Source: Bacillus sp. NTK034
GTDB lineage: Bacteria > Bacillota > Bacilli > Bacillales > Cytobacillaceae
NCBI RefSeq assembly: GCF_017303275.1
Contig: NZ_JAFKOJ010000009.1
Coordinates: forward strand, 62,001-126,000
Reading direction: 5' to 3'
DNA: 64,000 nucleotides
How positions within the stretch are numbered: the stretch's first letter is position 1; the number at the start of each line of letters is the position of its first letter. Made by a program: the position numbers and the translations under genes. Shown here piece after piece: positions 17,322 to 26,845 of this stretch. Under the pieces are notes generated by a model. The model ran no database searches, was not told the DNA's origin, and saw nothing but the letters and a program-made list of their open reading frames with translations.

Positions 17322-17930
17322 ATGGAAATCTGGAACATTGTCTTAGCGGCTGGTCATTCTACCAGGATGAAAGGAACTCATAAGTTACTTAAAAAGTTTG
17401 AAGATGAAACAATCCTAAGATATACCGTGAATAAAATATCGGCTAACATGGCCAGTAAAACGATGGTTGTATTGAATAGGGATTTTCCTGAATTGGAAAG
17501 TGAAATCCGAGATTTGCCAGTATCTATTGTATGGAATCCTTGTCCGAAACTTGGAATTAGCAGTTCCCTTGCTGCAGCAATTGAAAGCTTGTCTCCTGCG
17601 TGTGAAGCTTTGTTGATAACACTAGCTGATCAGCCCGAAATAAAAGTAAAAGTAATGAACGAAGTAATTACAGAGTATCTCATATCAAAAAATCCCTTAA
17701 TTATAACTTCATATAGAGGAAAAATCAGGCACCCCATTTTATTTGGCCAATTGTATTTCAATGAACTCTTGAACCTAAAGGGAGATCAAGGAGCAAAATT
17801 ACTAATTAGTGCTAATAAAGAAAAGGCGCACATTTATTATGAGGATGAAGAAGCTCCGGAGGACATCGATACTATTGAAGATTATAGGAGACTATTAAAA
17901 AGGAGGAATGAAATTGACCTATATAGGTAA
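17322..17930 (+). CDS. MobA-like nucleotidyltransferase (molybdenum cofactor cytidylyltransferase type)
   Basis: About 202 aa with the NTP-transferase signature LAAGHSTRMKGTHKLL at the N-terminus, ADQPEI (Mg-binding DQP) and GDQGAKLL near residue 155, as in MocA/MobA proteins that make the MCD form of Mo cofactor used by this enzyme class. The XdhC stop codon is immediately followed by TTG 17316, and ATG 17322 is two codons later; no good ribosome binding site is present, suggesting translational coupling. The 3' end overlaps the next gene by 17 bases. Confidence 0.85.
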   Translation: MEIWNIVLAAGHSTRMKGTHKLLKKFEDETILRYTVNKISANMASKTMVVLNRDFPELESEIRDLPVSIVWNPCPKLGISSSLAAAIESLSPACEALLITLADQPEIKVKVMNEVITEYLISKNPLIITSYRGKIRHPILFGQLYFNELLNLKGDQGAKLLISANKEKAHIYYEDEEAPEDIDTIEDYRRLLKRRNEIDLYR

Positions 17931-20325
17931 GCCTGTGAAACGAATAGAGGATGCCAGGTTAGTGTCCGGAGAAGGAACATTCATTGATGATCTTTCTCCA
18001 TTGCCAAATATCCACAATGCTGCGATTCTTAGAAGCCCCCATGCACATGCCCGTATTAAAGCGATTTTTTTAGAAGAAGCGGCAAAAACACCAGGTGTAA
18101 TTGGAGTAGTTGTTGGAGAACATGTAAAAGCTTTAACCAATCCTTTTCCAGTCGGCGTAAAGGCACCAATAATATACTACCCCATTGCAGTAGATAAGGT
18201 CCGGTTTGTGGGAGAAGCTGTTGCAGTTGTTGTGGCTAAAGATCGTTATATTGCAGAAGATGCTCTCGCAAAGATAAAAGTCGAGTACGAACCGCTGAAT
18301 CCTGTGGTCCAAATTGAAGATGCTCTTTCGTCTGAGTCAGCCGTTCTTCATGACGAAGCAGGTACGAATATAGTTAATCATCGTGTATTCCAATACGGCA
18401 ATGTCGAGGATTCATTTAAAAGTGCCGATTATATAATAAGTAAAAAGTTCACTTTTCCAAAGGTTAGTGCAACTCCTGTGGAAAATTACGGAGTAATCGC
18501 GAATTATACAAAAAGTGAAGGTGCGTATACCATTTGGTCAAACTTTCATGGACCTTTCACACTTCATTCCGTCATGACTGCTGCACTAAAGGTGCCGAGC
18601 AACAGACTGAGGATTATTACGCCAAAGGATATTGGCGGAAGCTACGGGATCAAGTCAGGTGTATTTCCATACATGGTCTTAATGGGAGTAGTGTCAAGAA
18701 TATTGGGTGTACCCGTTAAATGGACGGAAGACAGACAAGAACACCTTATGGCGAGTTCCAGTGGTACAGATCGTGTAACGTGGATTGATGCAGCGGTAAA
18801 AAAAGATGGAACCATTCTTGGTTTGAAAATGAAATATGCGGATAGTGTTGGCGGATATATACGTGCGCCCGAACCTGCTTGTTTATATAGAACACACTCA
18901 AATTCAACTGGAGCTTATCGAATTCAAAACGTTAAAATGGAAGCGATTGCAGTCGTTACGAATAAAAGTCCAACAGGGCTCATAAGAGGCTATGGCGGTC
19001 CCCAGCACTATTTTCCGCTGGAAAGAATGATGCAAATCATTTCAGCTGAATTGGATCTGGATGTGATTGAAGTCATAAAGAAAAATTTAATTACGAAAGA
19101 AGAATTTCCCTATCATACAGCTTCAGGCGGGATATACGATAGCGGGGATTATCATAAGGCATTGCACCTTGCGCTTGAATCGATTGATTACGATAGCTTT
19201 AAAGAGAAACAAAAAGCAGCCTGGAAACAAGGGAAATATCTGGGGTTAGGGTTTGCTTGCATCGTTGAGCCTTCCGGTTCGAATATGGGTTATGTGACCA
19301 TTGCTTTGACGCCGGAAGAGAGAGCAAAATCATTGCCGAAATCAGGCTGTTCTGAAGGTGCAACGGTATCGATAGATCCAATGGGTGGAATCACAGTCCG
19401 GATCAGTACGGTACCAACTGGGCAGGGCCATGAAACAGTTACTTCCCAAATCGTTGCCGACGTTCTAGGTGTTGATCCTGCTTCTATCCGGGTCATTGCT
19501 GAATTGGATACGTTAACAAGCCCATGGTCAGTAGCATCAGGTAGTTACTCCAGCAGGTTTGCCCCTATCGGGTCAAGTGCCGTTTATCAAGCAGCGCAAA
19601 AAGTAAGATTGAAACTGTTAGAAATCGCCAAAAGCCAATTAGATACAACAGTGGACGAATTGGTCATGGCAGAAGGGAAGGTAATTGCAGAAAAAAATCC
19701 TACTAAGAGTATCTCCATTAAGAGATTAGTAGGTTTGGCACATTGGAATCCACAAGGCCTTCCCGCTGGTATTGAACCAGGTATCCATGAATCTGCATTT
19801 TATACATTATCTGCAGCTGAGTCCCCAAATGAATTGGATCTTGTTAATGGATCCGTCACCTATGGATTTGTTTTTGACGCTGTTCAAGTGGAAGTGGACA
19901 TTGATACCGGTGAAGTGAAGATTCTTGACTATACAACGATCCATGACGCTGGGAAACTATTAAATCCAAATATTGTGGAAGGTCAAATAATGGGTGGTTT
20001 AGCTCATGGACTAGGAGCCGCACTTTATGAAGAACTTGCCTATGACGAAAGGGGGCAGTTCCTGACTGGAAGTTTTATGGACTACTTATGTCCTACAGCT
20101 ACAGAAATCCCAAATGTGACCATAAAGCATATTGAAACACCTTCCCCCCTAACCCCTCTTGGAGCTAAAGGGTTAGGAGAAGGAAATACAATGAGTGCAC
20201 CGGTTGTCATCGCAAATGCGGTTACAGATGCGTTAAAACCATTTAATATATCAATTGATCAACTTCCTTTATCTCCAGATCGGATTTGGTCAAAAATTAA
20301 TAATAAGAAAACGATACAAATCTAA
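17914..20325 (+). CDS. Molybdenum hydroxylase large (Mo-binding) subunit, xanthine dehydrogenase/CoxL type
   Basis: 803-aa catalytic subunit with aldehyde oxidase a/b-hammerhead (about 15-130) and Mo-binding domains. Visible: IRGYGGPQHYFPLERMM, the position where CO dehydrogenase has AYxCSFR, so it is not a type I CODH; VPTGQGHETVTSQIVADVLG; and PLGAKGLGEGNTMSAP with the conserved catalytic Glu. TTG 17914 is preferred since AAGGAGG lies 7 bases upstream; ATG 17908 is too close. It hydroxylates a (hetero)aromatic or acyl-CoA substrate using water; the operon suggests a CoA thioester such as furoyl-CoA (inference). Confidence 0.88.
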   Translation: MTYIGKPVKRIEDARLVSGEGTFIDDLSPLPNIHNAAILRSPHAHARIKAIFLEEAAKTPGVIGVVVGEHVKALTNPFPVGVKAPIIYYPIAVDKVRFVGEAVAVVVAKDRYIAEDALAKIKVEYEPLNPVVQIEDALSSESAVLHDEAGTNIVNHRVFQYGNVEDSFKSADYIISKKFTFPKVSATPVENYGVIANYTKSEGAYTIWSNFHGPFTLHSVMTAALKVPSNRLRIITPKDIGGSYGIKSGVFPYMVLMGVVSRILGVPVKWTEDRQEHLMASSSGTDRVTWIDAAVKKDGTILGLKMKYADSVGGYIRAPEPACLYRTHSNSTGAYRIQNVKMEAIAVVTNKSPTGLIRGYGGPQHYFPLERMMQIISAELDLDVIEVIKKNLITKEEFPYHTASGGIYDSGDYHKALHLALESIDYDSFKEKQKAAWKQGKYLGLGFACIVEPSGSNMGYVTIALTPEERAKSLPKSGCSEGATVSIDPMGGITVRISTVPTGQGHETVTSQIVADVLGVDPASIRVIAELDTLTSPWSVASGSYSSRFAPIGSSAVYQAAQKVRLKLLEIAKSQLDTTVDELVMAEGKVIAEKNPTKSISIKRLVGLAHWNPQGLPAGIEPGIHESAFYTLSAAESPNELDLVNGSVTYGFVFDAVQVEVDIDTGEVKILDYTTIHDAGKLLNPNIVEGQIMGGLAHGLGAALYEELAYDERGQFLTGSFMDYLCPTATEIPNVTIKHIETPSPLTPLGAKGLGEGNTMSAPVVIANAVTDALKPFNISIDQLPLSPDRIWSKINNKKTIQI

Positions 20326-20342
20326 CTTAAGGAGGAATTGTC

Positions 20343-20798
20343 ATGAATGGTGAAGGAAATATTCAGCTTAACGGAAATCTAGATAAAGTATTCTCGAGTT
20401 TATTAGATCCGGAAGTATTAAAAAACTGCATTATGGGATGCAAAGAACTATATAAACAAGAAACCAATGTGTATGTGGCGGACTTATCTGTTGGGGTTGC
20501 TGCAGTTAAAGGGAAATATGATGCAACCATTCGTCTTACGGACCTGGAGCCCCCTCATTCCTATAAGTTAATTGTTCATGGTGAAGGGGCACCAGGGTTT
20601 GTAGATGCCGAAGCAGCCATTCATTTGGTTTCGGTGGACGATGAAAATACAGAGCTTAGGTACACTTATGAGGCTGCTGTAGGTGGAAAAGTCGCTTCAA
20701 TTGGCCAGCGTATGTTAGGTGGAGTAGCTAAACTGATTATTAAAGACTTTTTTAAAAAGATTAAAAGAGAGCTGGATAAAGTAAATATTGCTGACTAG
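20343..20798 (+). CDS. CoxG-like SRPBCC protein (carbon monoxide dehydrogenase subunit G family)
   Basis: 151 aa; helix-grip SRPBCC fold with the CoxG signature GNLDKVFSSLLDPEVLKNCI, GVAAVKGKYDATIRL and the C-terminal QRMLGGVAKLIIKDFFKKI amphipathic helix. CoxG anchors or links Mo hydroxylases to the membrane/quinone pool in known systems. Strong AAGGAGG site; located between the large and FAD subunit genes, so very likely an accessory factor of the same enzyme. Confidence 0.85.
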   Translation: MNGEGNIQLNGNLDKVFSSLLDPEVLKNCIMGCKELYKQETNVYVADLSVGVAAVKGKYDATIRLTDLEPPHSYKLIVHGEGAPGFVDAEAAIHLVSVDDENTELRYTYEAAVGGKVASIGQRMLGGVAKLIIKDFFKKIKRELDKVNIAD

Positions 20799-20814
20799 GA
20801 AGGAGGACGATTGT

Positions 20815-21690
20815 ATGAAACCAGCAACATTTACTTATTGCAGTCCTTCAACTATAGAGGAAGCAGTGAAACTATTAGAGGAATATGGAGATACAGGGAA
20901 AATCATCGCTGGCGGGCAAAGTTTTATTCCCATCTTAAATATGAGGATGTCCGAACCGGAGTGTCTCATTGACATTAACCAAATCAATGAGTTAAACGGA
21001 GTCAGGGTAGAAGAAGGGGTTCTGAAAATTGGTGCTCTTACAAAGCAAAGGGAACTTGAACAGTCAGATGCCGTTAAAATCCATGTTCCTATACTCTCGG
21101 AAGCCACTCCATATATTGGTCATGTCCAAACGAGAAATAGAGGAACTGTTGGAGGAAGTGTTGCCCATGCAGATCCAAGCGCAGAGCTGCCCCTTTGCTT
21201 TTTAGCACTGGATGCTGAAATCGTTATCCAAAGTATAGATGGGACTAGGAAAATAAGTATAAATGATTTTTTTATTACCTATTTAACAACAGAGGTGATG
21301 CCGGAGGAAATATTAACTGAAATTCATGTTCCCTTATCTGAACATAATGGGTATGCCTTTGAGGAATTTAGCAGGAGACATGGTGACTTTGCCTTAGCAG
21401 CTGTTGCTTGCATTCTATCAGTTGATGAAATTGGAAAAATAGATAAAGTGAGACTTGTCTTAGGAGGGGTGGATGCAATTCCCCTTTTGGCAGAAGAAGC
21501 AATGGAATATTTGGCTGGAAAAAGTCTAACAGAGGATACACTTGAAAAAGCCGTAGAGCTGGCTGTGATGGATGCTGATCCTGATGGGGATTTACATGCT
21601 TCAAAAGAGTATAGAGTCCATATGGCTAAAGTTCTAACAAGAAAAGCATTGATAAAAGCATTTAACCGAGCTTTAGGAAAGGGGGTGTAA
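20815..21690 (+). CDS. Molybdenum hydroxylase FAD-binding (medium) subunit, CoxM type
   Basis: 291 aa. FAD-binding PCMH motifs AGGQSFIPILNMR (residues about 33-45) and TRNRGTVGGSVAHADPSAE (about 103-121), then a CO-dehydrogenase flavoprotein C-terminal domain. No extra 4Fe-4S-binding loop is seen, which argues against 4-hydroxybenzoyl-CoA reductase beta subunits. ATG 20815 has AAGGAGG about 8 bases upstream; an upstream in-frame start at 20788 overlaps coxG and is less likely. Passes electrons from the Fe-S subunit to the acceptor. Confidence 0.88.
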   Translation: MKPATFTYCSPSTIEEAVKLLEEYGDTGKIIAGGQSFIPILNMRMSEPECLIDINQINELNGVRVEEGVLKIGALTKQRELEQSDAVKIHVPILSEATPYIGHVQTRNRGTVGGSVAHADPSAELPLCFLALDAEIVIQSIDGTRKISINDFFITYLTTEVMPEEILTEIHVPLSEHNGYAFEEFSRRHGDFALAAVACILSVDEIGKIDKVRLVLGGVDAIPLLAEEAMEYLAGKSLTEDTLEKAVELAVMDADPDGDLHASKEYRVHMAKVLTRKALIKAFNRALGKGV

Positions 21691-21691
21691 C

Positions 21692-22198
21692 ATGTCGAAT
21701 CTCTCCATTGAACAGAAAATGAACGTTTCTTTATCAATTAATGGAAGGGAGGTGGAAGCAGAAGCTGAGCCTAGAAAACTATTAAGTGATTTTATAAGAG
21801 AAGATCTGGGTCTTACAGGTACACATGTTGGCTGTGAACATGGTGTTTGCGGTTCCTGCACGGTGCTTTATAATGGTGCAGCCGTACGAAGCTGTTTAAT
21901 GTTTGCAGTTCAGGCAAATGGATCATATATACAAACAATCGAGGGTTTAACAGAGAATGGAGAACAGCATGTTTTGCAGCAGACATTTACGGAGTGCCAT
22001 GGACTCCAATGCGGCTTTTGTACACCGGGGATTTTAATGTCCTCATTAGAAATGCTGAATAGTGGCGAAGAACCCACAAAACAAGAGATTAAAGAGATGT
22101 TATCCGGCCATCTTTGCCGCTGTACTGGGTACACAGGAATTATTGAAGCTATTGAAAGAGCATGTGGGACAAATAAATTTAAAGAAGGTGACAATTAG
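21692..22198 (+). CDS. Molybdenum hydroxylase 2Fe-2S (small) subunit, CoxS type
   Basis: 168 aa. The plant-ferredoxin-like 2Fe-2S motif CEHGVCGSC with a following Cys (residues about 48-68), and the second cluster motif CGFCTPG ... GHLCRCTGY (about 107-147). The ATG is one base after the medium subunit stop codon, with AAAGGGGGTG upstream; a second in-frame ATG at 21719 is possible. The stop overlaps the next gene's GTG (TAGTG), indicating tight coupling with the second ligase. Confidence 0.9.
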   Translation: MSNLSIEQKMNVSLSINGREVEAEAEPRKLLSDFIREDLGLTGTHVGCEHGVCGSCTVLYNGAAVRSCLMFAVQANGSYIQTIEGLTENGEQHVLQQTFTECHGLQCGFCTPGILMSSLEMLNSGEEPTKQEIKEMLSGHLCRCTGYTGIIEAIERACGTNKFKEGDN

Positions 22199-23754
22199 TG
22201 GATCTTGGAAAGCTGTTTGATTTCACAGTGAATCGATTTCCTGATAAAACAGCCATCGTTCAGGATGATAGACGGTTATCCTATAAGGAATTTCAATTAG
22301 AAATTAATAAACTTGCATATTCATTGCAGAAGCTGGGGATCGAAAAAGGAGATCGTGTTGTTATTATTCTTAAGAACCGCTTGGAGATGGTCGCTATTTA
22401 TTGGGCTGTTCAAAAAATCGGTGCCATTTTTACACCAATAAATTTTCGTCTTTCAACAGATGAAGTGGCATTTTGTGTAAATAATGCTGATGCGAAAGCG
22501 GTTATTTTTGAACCAAGCAGCCAGGATGCTGCATTAAACGCATCATATGCAAGTAAGCCTCTTTTTATAAGCGTTTTAGGTGCGGAAGGTGCAGAAATTA
22601 CCTATAAAGAGCTATTAAATCATAACCAAGAAACGTTTCATCACCCCAATATCGACATGGATGATATTTGCTTAATGTTATACACTTCAGGAACTACAGG
22701 GAAACCAAAAGGTGTTCCCAGAAGCCACAAGAATGAATATAGCGCGGCTATCGCACACATTATTCAAAACCAATATGTACTCCATGAAAGCACTCTGGGT
22801 GTCATGCCGCTCTATCACACGATGGGGATGCGCTCGCTATTATCAATGGCATTTATCAATGGGAAAATGGTCATGATTCCTGATAATAATACAATGAAAA
22901 TGTTAAAAGTAATGGAAGATGAAAAGATTAGCTGCGTTTATTTAGTTCCTACCATTATTCATGATCTGTTAAATCATAAAGATTTTAATAGGTATAATTT
23001 ACGGAATGTTCGGAAAATAGGATACGCTGGAGCATCCATGACAACTGAGTTAACAGAAGACTGCTTTAGGAAATTAAAGCCTGATGTTTTCGTAAATCAC
23101 TATGGCAGTACAGAGGTATATACTTTCAGCATTTGCAACTATTTAGATAAAAAGCCAGGCTGTGCGGGCAAAGCAGGTTTCCATCAGCAACTAAAAATAG
23201 TTGAACCTGACCCTGAAGGAAGTTCAGGACCTGCTGATATTGTACCGCATGGAACTCCAGGAGAAATTATTGTAAATATTGACTCATTAGAAGCATTTAA
23301 GGGCTATTGGAAACGACCTGATGCAAACATCAAATCGATCAGAAACGGCTGGTATTTCACAGGAGATATGGGTGTTCTGGATGAAGATGGCGATCTTTAT
23401 GTTGTTGGCCGCGTGGATGACATGATCATTTCTGGTGGAGAAAACATTCACCCTCTTGAGGTTGAAGATGTATTGTCTTCACATCCGGAAGTATTAGAGG
23501 CTGCAGTTGTCGGTTTACCTGATGAACGTTTTGGAGAGAAGGTTGTCGCATTTATAGTTAGTAAAAGCCCAACTATTTCAACTGCAGAGCTGGATAACTA
23601 TTGCAGGGAATCTGGCAGCCTGGCAAACTTTAAGCGGCCCAGGGATTACTGTTTTATAAAAGAGATACCTAAAAGCCCTGTCGGGAAGATATTAAGGAGA
23701 AAATTAAAAGAAAATTATTCATCCATAATACAAAAAGAGGAGAGTGTAGGTTAA
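22198..23754 (+). CDS. AMP-dependent acyl-CoA synthetase (candidate furoyl-/aryl-CoA ligase 2)
   Basis: 518-aa ANL enzyme closely related to the ligase at 13711, with the same motifs: LYTSGTTGKPKGVPRSH, NHYGSTE, FTGDMG, GRVDDMI and the catalytic lysine in KSPVGKILRRK. GTG start overlapping the preceding stop codon by one base, with GAAGGTG upstream; its own stop TAA overlaps the next ATG (TAATG). It is cotranscribed with the Mo hydroxylase, so it probably makes the CoA thioester that this enzyme hydroxylates. Two ligases may differ in substrate range. Confidence 0.87.
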   Translation: MDLGKLFDFTVNRFPDKTAIVQDDRRLSYKEFQLEINKLAYSLQKLGIEKGDRVVIILKNRLEMVAIYWAVQKIGAIFTPINFRLSTDEVAFCVNNADAKAVIFEPSSQDAALNASYASKPLFISVLGAEGAEITYKELLNHNQETFHHPNIDMDDICLMLYTSGTTGKPKGVPRSHKNEYSAAIAHIIQNQYVLHESTLGVMPLYHTMGMRSLLSMAFINGKMVMIPDNNTMKMLKVMEDEKISCVYLVPTIIHDLLNHKDFNRYNLRNVRKIGYAGASMTTELTEDCFRKLKPDVFVNHYGSTEVYTFSICNYLDKKPGCAGKAGFHQQLKIVEPDPEGSSGPADIVPHGTPGEIIVNIDSLEAFKGYWKRPDANIKSIRNGWYFTGDMGVLDEDGDLYVVGRVDDMIISGGENIHPLEVEDVLSSHPEVLEAAVVGLPDERFGEKVVAFIVSKSPTISTAELDNYCRESGSLANFKRPRDYCFIKEIPKSPVGKILRRKLKENYSSIIQKEESVG

Positions 23755-24557
23755 TGACAACAATTAATAACAAAGGTACTTATCAATGGGATCATATTTT
23801 AGTAGACAAGAACATTGAAGCAAAGACAGCCACTATTACATTAGATCGGCCAGAAAAAATGAACACGCTAAGTTTTATTGCGCGCTCACATCTTAATCAA
23901 ATTTTCACTGAATTAAATAATGATGAGGATGTAAGGGTGATTGTGATAAAGGGAGCGGGTGAAAAAGCCTTCAGTTCGGGCGGGAATATTGCAGAATTCA
24001 TGGAGCAGCATCCATCTGTACTTTCAGAATTGCATGTAAATGTTGCTGCGCCAGAGCGTTCTCCCAAACCAGTTATTGCCCAATTGCAGGGGTATACATT
24101 TGGGGTAGGTCTTGAAATCGCAATGGCATGTGATTTTCGAGTGGCATCAGAAACCACGCAGTTGGCATTACCCGAGATCAATCTTGGCATGATTCCTGGC
24201 AGCGGCGGGTCACAGCGGATTGCAAAAATTGCCGGAGTCGGCCGTGCAAAGGATATGGTCATGAGGGGAAGACGGATACCAGCACACGAAGCACATCAAT
24301 GGGGCTTGTTAACAACTGTGACAAGTCAGGAGAATTTAGAAGTAGAGGTAAATAAATTGGTTAAAGATCTTGTCAGACTATCACCAATGACATTAAAAGT
24401 GTTAAAAAAGGTCATAAATAGTTCCCAGGATGCGCCTTTAAGTGTAGGGATGGAGATTGAAGGATTTGCATATGGAATGCTGCGATCTACTGAAGATTTT
24501 AATGAAGGTGTACAGTCGTTTGGAAATAAGGTGAAACCCAGTTTCAAAGGAATATAA
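23754..24557 (+). CDS. Enoyl-CoA hydratase/isomerase family protein (candidate HmfE-like)
   Basis: 267-aa crotonase-fold enzyme. Oxyanion-hole motifs are FSSGGNIAEF (about residues 79-88) and GYTFGVGLEIAMACDFRVAS (about 117-136); GMIPGSGGSQRI follows, with the active-site loop region IPGSGG. One base overlap with the ligase stop. In furoate degradation a crotonase-family enzyme hydrates 5-hydroxyfuroyl-CoA toward 2-oxoglutaroyl-CoA; here that role is suggested only by gene order. It could instead be a ring-hydrolysing or beta-oxidation hydratase. Confidence 0.85.
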   Translation: MTTINNKGTYQWDHILVDKNIEAKTATITLDRPEKMNTLSFIARSHLNQIFTELNNDEDVRVIVIKGAGEKAFSSGGNIAEFMEQHPSVLSELHVNVAAPERSPKPVIAQLQGYTFGVGLEIAMACDFRVASETTQLALPEINLGMIPGSGGSQRIAKIAGVGRAKDMVMRGRRIPAHEAHQWGLLTTVTSQENLEVEVNKLVKDLVRLSPMTLKVLKKVINSSQDAPLSVGMEIEGFAYGMLRSTEDFNEGVQSFGNKVKPSFKGI

Positions 24558-24608
24558 TCCTTTTTACTAGATAAATGGGAATGTTGAATAGGGAAATGGA
24601 GGGTATAT

Positions 24609-25865
24609 ATGAAATACTCAATGGGTGAAAGTTTGAGAATGCTGCCCAGGTATTTAAATATTAACACCTTTAGTGCTGGAACACTTGCGGCGATTTTTGG
24701 ATGTACCGGACCAGCTTTAATTATCATTGGCGGTGCTGCTGATGGCGGATTATCAATTGAGCAGACTATTTCTTGGCTGTTTGCAGTTTATTTTCTCGGA
24801 AGCTTGATTGGGGTTTATTTGGCATTAAAGTATCGTCAACCTATTGCGGGAGCCTGGTCCATTCCAGGGGCTGTTTTAGTCGCAGGTGCCCTGCAGAATT
24901 ACTCCCTTAGTGAAATTTCAGGAGCCTATTTAGTTTCCGGTATTCTCGTATTTATTCTGGGGATTTCAGGGCTAATAGGGAAAATAATGAAATGGATCCC
25001 AGTACCGATTGTTATGGCGATGATAGTAGGGGCAATGATCAAATTTGGCACTGGAATGATTACATCTCTTGAAGGGACTCCTCTAATAGTGGGGACAGCC
25101 ATTTTGGTTTATTTATTTTCTTCACGTTATATAAAAAAAGTGCCTCCTATTTTAATGTCCTTTGTCGCTGGTGGAATTTTGGCAGCGATAATGGGAGAGT
25201 TTCAATCGTCCAGTATGGAAGCAGGATTTACACTGCCGCAAGTATTACTGCCGACATTCAGTTTTGAATCAATCATATCAGTTTCAATACCCTTGACCCT
25301 ATTGGTGATTGGGGCGGAGAATGCTCAAGCCATAGGCGTCTTGATGGCAGAGGGATATAAAGCCCCTATTAATTCAATGACGATCTGGAGCGGAATAGGC
25401 GGGATAGTTACATCTCTATTCGGCGGACATAATGCTAATATTGCAGGACCGATGACAGCGATCTGTTCATCTCGAGAATCTGGAGAAAATAAGGAAGGGC
25501 GCTATGCCTCTGTTATTGTAAATGCAGTAATATTTGGAGGCTTTGGCTTAATTGCAGGTTTAGCTGTCCCATTTGTGACTGCCTTACCAGGTGCGTTGAT
25601 TTCAACTGTTGCGGGACTAGCAATGATCGGAGTACTGGTAAGTTCCCTTCAAGCATCCTTTTCTGAGAGGAAATTTCAAATTGGTGCATTTTTTTCATTA
25701 GTTATTGCGATGTCTGGAGTCTCTTTCTTTAGTATAAGTTCCCCTTTCTGGGCTCTTATTGGTGGAGTTATCGTTTCGTTAATCATTGAAAAAGGGGATT
25801 TTGATACCTTTAAAACTAAAATTAAAGCGGATGAAGGAAAAGAGAAATTTGAGAGCGCGGTGTAA
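24609..25865 (+). CDS. BenE-family benzoate/H+ symporter-like transporter
   Basis: 418 aa with about 12 hydrophobic segments and BenE-like features: FGCTGPALIIIGGAADGGLS near the N-terminus, YRQPIAGAWSIPGAVL, and LFGGHNANIAGPMTAICSS (residues about 275-293). GGAGG precedes the ATG. As the last gene of the cluster it most likely imports the aromatic or heteroaromatic acid that the ligases activate. The distinction from general nucleobase transporters rests on these motifs. Confidence 0.8.
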   Translation: MKYSMGESLRMLPRYLNINTFSAGTLAAIFGCTGPALIIIGGAADGGLSIEQTISWLFAVYFLGSLIGVYLALKYRQPIAGAWSIPGAVLVAGALQNYSLSEISGAYLVSGILVFILGISGLIGKIMKWIPVPIVMAMIVGAMIKFGTGMITSLEGTPLIVGTAILVYLFSSRYIKKVPPILMSFVAGGILAAIMGEFQSSSMEAGFTLPQVLLPTFSFESIISVSIPLTLLVIGAENAQAIGVLMAEGYKAPINSMTIWSGIGGIVTSLFGGHNANIAGPMTAICSSRESGENKEGRYASVIVNAVIFGGFGLIAGLAVPFVTALPGALISTVAGLAMIGVLVSSLQASFSERKFQIGAFFSLVIAMSGVSFFSISSPFWALIGGVIVSLIIEKGDFDTFKTKIKADEGKEKFESAV

Positions 25866-25934
25866 TCCTTAATTACTTTAAAAGGCACTATCTCCCACAC
25901 AAGGGAATGGAACAAAGATAAATAATTCGATTGG

Positions 25935-25976
25935 AGAAACCCGATTCCTTCATGAGGAGGAACCGGGTTTCTTTTT
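25935..25976 (+). terminator. Terminator closing the Mo-hydroxylase cluster
   Basis: AGAAACCCG-ATTCCT pairs with AGGAGGAAC-CGGGTTTCT, followed by TTTTT. Confidence 0.8.
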
Positions 25977-26145
25977 GTGGCTAGATTGTAAGCTGTGCAA
26001 ATAGCACAGAAAAAATGCACATAGGATGGTTGCTTTTGCAGAGTGAGAGCTTTTGAGGAAGTATCCCATGAAATATGTAAGACTACTTCAAAACGATAAT
26101 ATTAGTTAAAAAAGTGCTCGTTTCCTATTTAGGGCGAGTACCTCT

Positions 26146-26845
26146 AACTTGAAAAGCAAGAAGCTGGATGATAATTCTCCAACTAAGAATGATGTAAAAG
26201 GTTCCAAGGGCCTTGCCCAACTGGTCAAGGACGGAAGATACGCCGGACCTACAACCGCAAGGTGTTTATGCCGAACTCCTTGTGGCAAAGAAAATTGGCG
26301 ATCTTTAACAGAGGACCTAAAAACGGTTCAGGGACAGATGCACAACTGGATTGACCGGAATTTTCCGGAATTCTTGAAGGTCTTTAAGAAGTGGGAGGGC
26401 AAGGCTGCATTACAATTCTTACAGCTTTATGCATTACCACATGAAATAGCAGATTTACTTATCCATTTAAGAAAAACGGCAAAATGAAGTGTAGGTGCCA
26501 ATAAGATTTGGAGTTAAGCAAGCAGCGAGTCAGCTCATCGGAATCCGCCAAGGCTCCGAGATGGCAAAAATGGAGCTGAAAACTCTTCTGTGTAAATATG
26601 ATTAGATCCAGACGGAATTCGATAGAATTGAACGTACAAGAAGATTCCCTGCTTGATGAAATCCCGGGTGTAGCTCAAATGTTAACTGTCAAGGTGTTGG
26701 AAGAGATACTGTCGCTGGTTTCTTTGCGGAAGTGGGTGTCCAAAGTGGACTCCACTCACTCCCGTCAAATCTTTTAGCTGGCCGGCTTGAGCCTGAAGGA
26801 AATTACGAAAGAGGCTGTAAGAAGTTAAGGGCTTTGACTAGTTTA
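26146..26845 (+). pseudogene. Degenerate IS110-family transposase, copy B
   Basis: Closely similar to the 42098-43387 transposase from its KKSKELDDNSPTKNDVKDAK region onward (here KKLDDNSPTKNDVKGSK), but missing the N-terminal 100 codons, with frameshifts around 26255 and 26300, internal deletions and a truncated 3' part. The reading frame KVFKKWEGKAALQFLQLYAL is still intact at 26380-26440. Not functional. Confidence 0.85.

Noticed and set aside
20815..21690. 4-hydroxybenzoyl-CoA reductase beta subunit
   Set aside because: No extra 4Fe-4S-binding insertion is visible; length is that of ordinary CoxM proteins.
17914..22198. Aerobic CO dehydrogenase
   Set aside because: The large subunit lacks the AYxCSFR active-site loop and the operon contains acyl-CoA ligases and a hydratase; only the subunit architecture is CODH-like.
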